Made by a program: the position numbers and the translations under genes. DNA of 6,588 nt from positions 1 through 6,588 of the forward strand of contig CALANQ010000177.1 of NCBI GenBank assembly GCA_937926025.1, written 5' to 3'. Each line of letters opens with the position of its first letter. Within the stretch, counting starts at the first letter, position 1. Below the pieces are notes generated by a model. That model did no database searches. It had not been told where the DNA came from and saw only the letters and a list, made by a program, of their open reading frames with translations. This DNA is from an uncultured Acidimicrobiales bacterium (lineage in GTDB: Bacteria > Actinomycetota > Acidimicrobiia > Acidimicrobiales > Iamiaceae). Below are positions 4,982 to 6,588 of this stretch, piece after piece.

Positions 4982-6397
4982 TCAGCCCGCTCCGCCGAGG
5001 ACCTCGATGGGCGGGTACGCCCAGGTGCCGTCGAGGATGGGCTGCTGCGGGAGGTACAGCCGCATGATGAGCGTGAAGGGCGTGGCGGGCACGGGCAGCC
5101 AGTTCACGGCTGCGTCGGCGGGCCGGTCGTGAGCCAGCACGATGTCGATGGTGCCGTCGTCGGCCCGCACCAGCCCCGGCGTCTCGCCGGACAACGAGTA
5201 GCGGTCGATCTCATTCGGAGCGAAGAACAGGTCTTCGCCGTAGACGGTGAACGACCAGAAGGCATCGACGGGCGGGAGGTCGTCGCCGGCGAGACGGATG
5301 CGGTAGCGCTTGGACCCGTCGAGCGGCTCACCGTCGGAGGCCTCCACAGCCCGGGGGTACACCGCCTCCTCGGCCGGGACCGGGCCCCAGAAGTACCGGG
5401 CGATGACGGCCCGGTCGCGCAGGCCGAGCCGGTCGTCGGCCCTCCCGAGATCCAGGTTCACGGCCCAGCCGTTGACCAGCTCGTTCGCGGCATCGAAGCC
5501 CGAGGCCAGCCCGGCCATGCCGTCGTCGACCGCCTGCTCCAGCTCGGGCACCCGGTCGGGAGCGTCGGTGGTGGGGTACATCCCGGCCCCGACGACGTCG
5601 TCGACCGCCGCGAACGCCTCGGTCTGCGCCGGCGACACCGGCCCGTCGGCAACGAGGAGCCCGCCTAGCTCGTCGAAGAACGCGGCACCGTTCTGGCCCG
5701 CCTCCTGCGGCGGCCCGAACGGCTCGGTCAGCACCAGGTCGCCCTGCTGCGCCGGGTCCGGCGGATCGAGCGGGGCCATCGTGATGGACCGGGCCACGGC
5801 AGCGGCCTCGTCGACATCGGCCTCGGTGGCCCGGATCCGACCGAGGATGAACGCGTGGCGGGTGGGGCTGTCGAGCCGGGTGGCCCCGTCGGGGAGGTCC
5901 ACCTCGTCGCCCTCTCGGGCGATGACAAAGGTGCCGGCCTTCCCGCCCGACCCGCGGGTCCCGAGCAGCTCGATGCCGCCCATCCACGCGTCGAGGATCT
6001 GCAGCACGTGGTAGCGGTCCGGGATGGCGGGGAGGCTCAGCACCTGTGGTCCACCATCGAGGTCCAGCACGGCGATGGCGTAGAGCGTGTCGTGGTTGGG
6101 GGCCACCACGAAGCGGGAGCTCGTGTCGGCCAGCGCCTTCGTGGGGAACAGGTGGTTGACGCCGACCAGCCCGGCGAAGGTCTGCATCGTGCGCATCGTG
6201 ACCACCAGCGGGACGCCGGCGTAGAACGCGTCCACCAGTGCATCACCCGGATCGGGGGTGGTGGTGGAGGAGGTGGTGGGCGCTGCACCGTCGTCGTCGT
6301 CGGAGCTGCATCCGGTGCCGAGCAGCACGAGCGTGCCGACCAGGGCGCCGCCGCCGACCAGGAACCGGCGTCGGTCGAGCGCGAGGTCGAGGGCCAC
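4982..6397 (-). CDS. DUF1254/DUF1214 domain protein, Tat-exported probable lipoprotein
   Basis: This gene encodes 471 residues from the GTG at 6397. The N-terminus (ALDLALDRRRFLVGGGAL, 2-19) is a twin-arginine signal with R9-R11 followed by F-L and a hydrophobic stretch. It ends in LLGTGC with C30, a somewhat atypical lipobox, so lipid attachment is likely but not certain. A low-complexity linker (Asp run, then Ser/Thr/Pro, about 31-50) follows. The DUF1254 part contains PNHDTLYA (100-107), LSLPAIPDRYHVLQILDAW (120-138) and a GTRG turn. The C-terminal DUF1214 part contains WGPVPAEEAVYP (337-348), LPPVDAFWSFTVYG (374-387), NEIDRYSLSG (395-404), NWLPVP (432-437) and FTLIMRLYLP (441-450). No biochemical function is firmly known for this architecture. 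The frame stays open to 6490, but that extension would overlap the divergent hydrolase gene, and residues before GTG use rare AGG/AGA arginine codons. An ATG at 6439 (485 residues) is the main alternative start. It is the first gene of the trio. Confidence 0.9.
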   Translation of the reverse strand: MALDLALDRRRFLVGGGALVGTLVLLGTGCSSDDDDGAAPTTSSTTTPDPGDALVDAFYAGVPLVVTMRTMQTFAGLVGVNHLFPTKALADTSSRFVVAPNHDTLYAIAVLDLDGGPQVLSLPAIPDRYHVLQILDAWMGGIELLGTRGSGGKAGTFVIAREGDEVDLPDGATRLDSPTRHAFILGRIRATEADVDEAAAVARSITMAPLDPPDPAQQGDLVLTEPFGPPQEAGQNGAAFFDELGGLLVADGPVSPAQTEAFAAVDDVVGAGMYPTTDAPDRVPELEQAVDDGMAGLASGFDAANELVNGWAVNLDLGRADDRLGLRDRAVIARYFWGPVPAEEAVYPRAVEASDGEPLDGSKRYRIRLAGDDLPPVDAFWSFTVYGEDLFFAPNEIDRYSLSGETPGLVRADDGTIDIVLAHDRPADAAVNWLPVPATPFTLIMRLYLPQQPILDGTWAYPPIEVLGGAG

Positions 6398-6423
6398 GCC
6401 CCGATCGTGCCATCTCCTGGGCC

Positions 6424-6437
6424 TACGCTCCTCGCTC
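6424..6437 (+). promoter_or_regulatory. Candidate -10 element for a leaderless alpha/beta hydrolase transcript
   Basis: TACGCT (6424-6429) fits the TANNNT -10 pattern and lies 8 nt before the ATG at 6438. No Shine-Dalgarno precedes that ATG, so transcription could begin at the start codon. No good -35 is visible, so confidence is low. Confidence 0.3.
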
Positions 6438-6588
6438 ATGACCGACATCGGGGACCGGGACCGCACGTTCGAGCTGGCCGACGGCCGCACGCTCGCCTAC
6501 CTCGACCTCGGCGACCCCGACGGTGCGCTGGTCGTCAGCAACCACGGAGGCCTCAGCTCCCGGCTCGACGTGGCCCCGGCGGACGACG
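6438..6588 (+). CDS. Alpha/beta hydrolase, N-terminal fragment cut by the window edge
   Basis: Fifty residues are visible from the ATG at 6438 and the frame is open to the edge. The sequence FELADGRTLAYLDLGDPDG (11-29), then ALVVSNHGGLSSRLD (30-44), is the typical opening of alpha/beta hydrolase fold proteins: a first strand pair with DGR.LAY..LGDP, then a strand ending in the HGG oxyanion-hole motif (36-38), then an SR.D segment. The nucleophile and the rest of the catalytic machinery lie beyond the window, so neither substrate nor subfamily can be named. It is divergent from the DUF1254 gene, with 40 bp between the two chosen starts. If the alternative DUF1254 ATG at 6439 were used, the two starts would overlap by two bases. 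Confidence 0.8.
   Translation, partial: MTDIGDRDRTFELADGRTLAYLDLGDPDGALVVSNHGGLSSRLDVAPADD

Noticed and set aside
4163..5668. Plus-strand open frame of 501 codons
   Set aside because: It is antisense to three well-supported minus-strand genes. Its length follows from high GC, which makes stop codons scarce.
6250..6302. Trinucleotide repeats as a CRISPR or satellite-like repeat
   Set aside because: They are in-frame low-complexity codons for the Asp and Thr/Ser linker of the DUF1254/DUF1214 protein, without spacer structure.

Overview
This 6.6 kb window is very GC-rich (about 70% by eye) and has GC-saturated third codon positions, two GTG starts, short gaps between genes and long spurious open frames on both strands. 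These traits suggest an actinomycete-type chromosome (Actinomycetota). Acidimicrobiia would fit, but no marker gene is present to fix the lineage. I see no rRNA, tRNA, insertion sequence, phage gene, CRISPR array or toxin-antitoxin pair. It reads as an ordinary chromosomal segment dominated by little-characterised families.

Layout: (1) Positions 1-871, minus strand: the N-terminal 290 residues of an M14-like metallopeptidase of the DUF2817 family, cut by the left edge. (2) 991-1617, minus: a complete class I SAM-dependent methyltransferase with a strong Shine-Dalgarno. (3) 1618-1822: a 205-bp divergent intergenic region with overlapping palindromes and a hairpin beside a ribosome binding site. 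(4) 1823-3659, plus: a two-gene unit of a small two-helix membrane protein (PLDc_N-like segment plus SHOCT domain) and a 475-residue DUF2252 protein with kinase/phosphotransferase-like motifs. (5) 3664-6397, minus: a tight three-gene unit, transcribed in the order DUF1254/DUF1214 secreted protein (Tat, probable lipoprotein), dienelactone-hydrolase-family enzyme, histidine phosphatase. (6) 6438-6588, plus: the first 50 residues of an alpha/beta hydrolase, divergent from the DUF1254 gene and cut by the right edge.

How the genes may work together is mostly inference. Spacing of 7-12 nt makes the two operons credible. The plus-strand pair could place a DUF2252 protein near the membrane. The minus-strand trio combines an exported protein of unknown function with a cytoplasmic hydrolase and a phosphatase, and no known pathway is evident. 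The DUF2252 and phosphatase genes converge with only 4 bp between their stop codons. The largest non-coding stretch is 205 bp, so there is no long unexplained gap. No defence or other named novel system is visible. The most unusual signal is the order of the kinase-like motifs in the DUF2252 protein.
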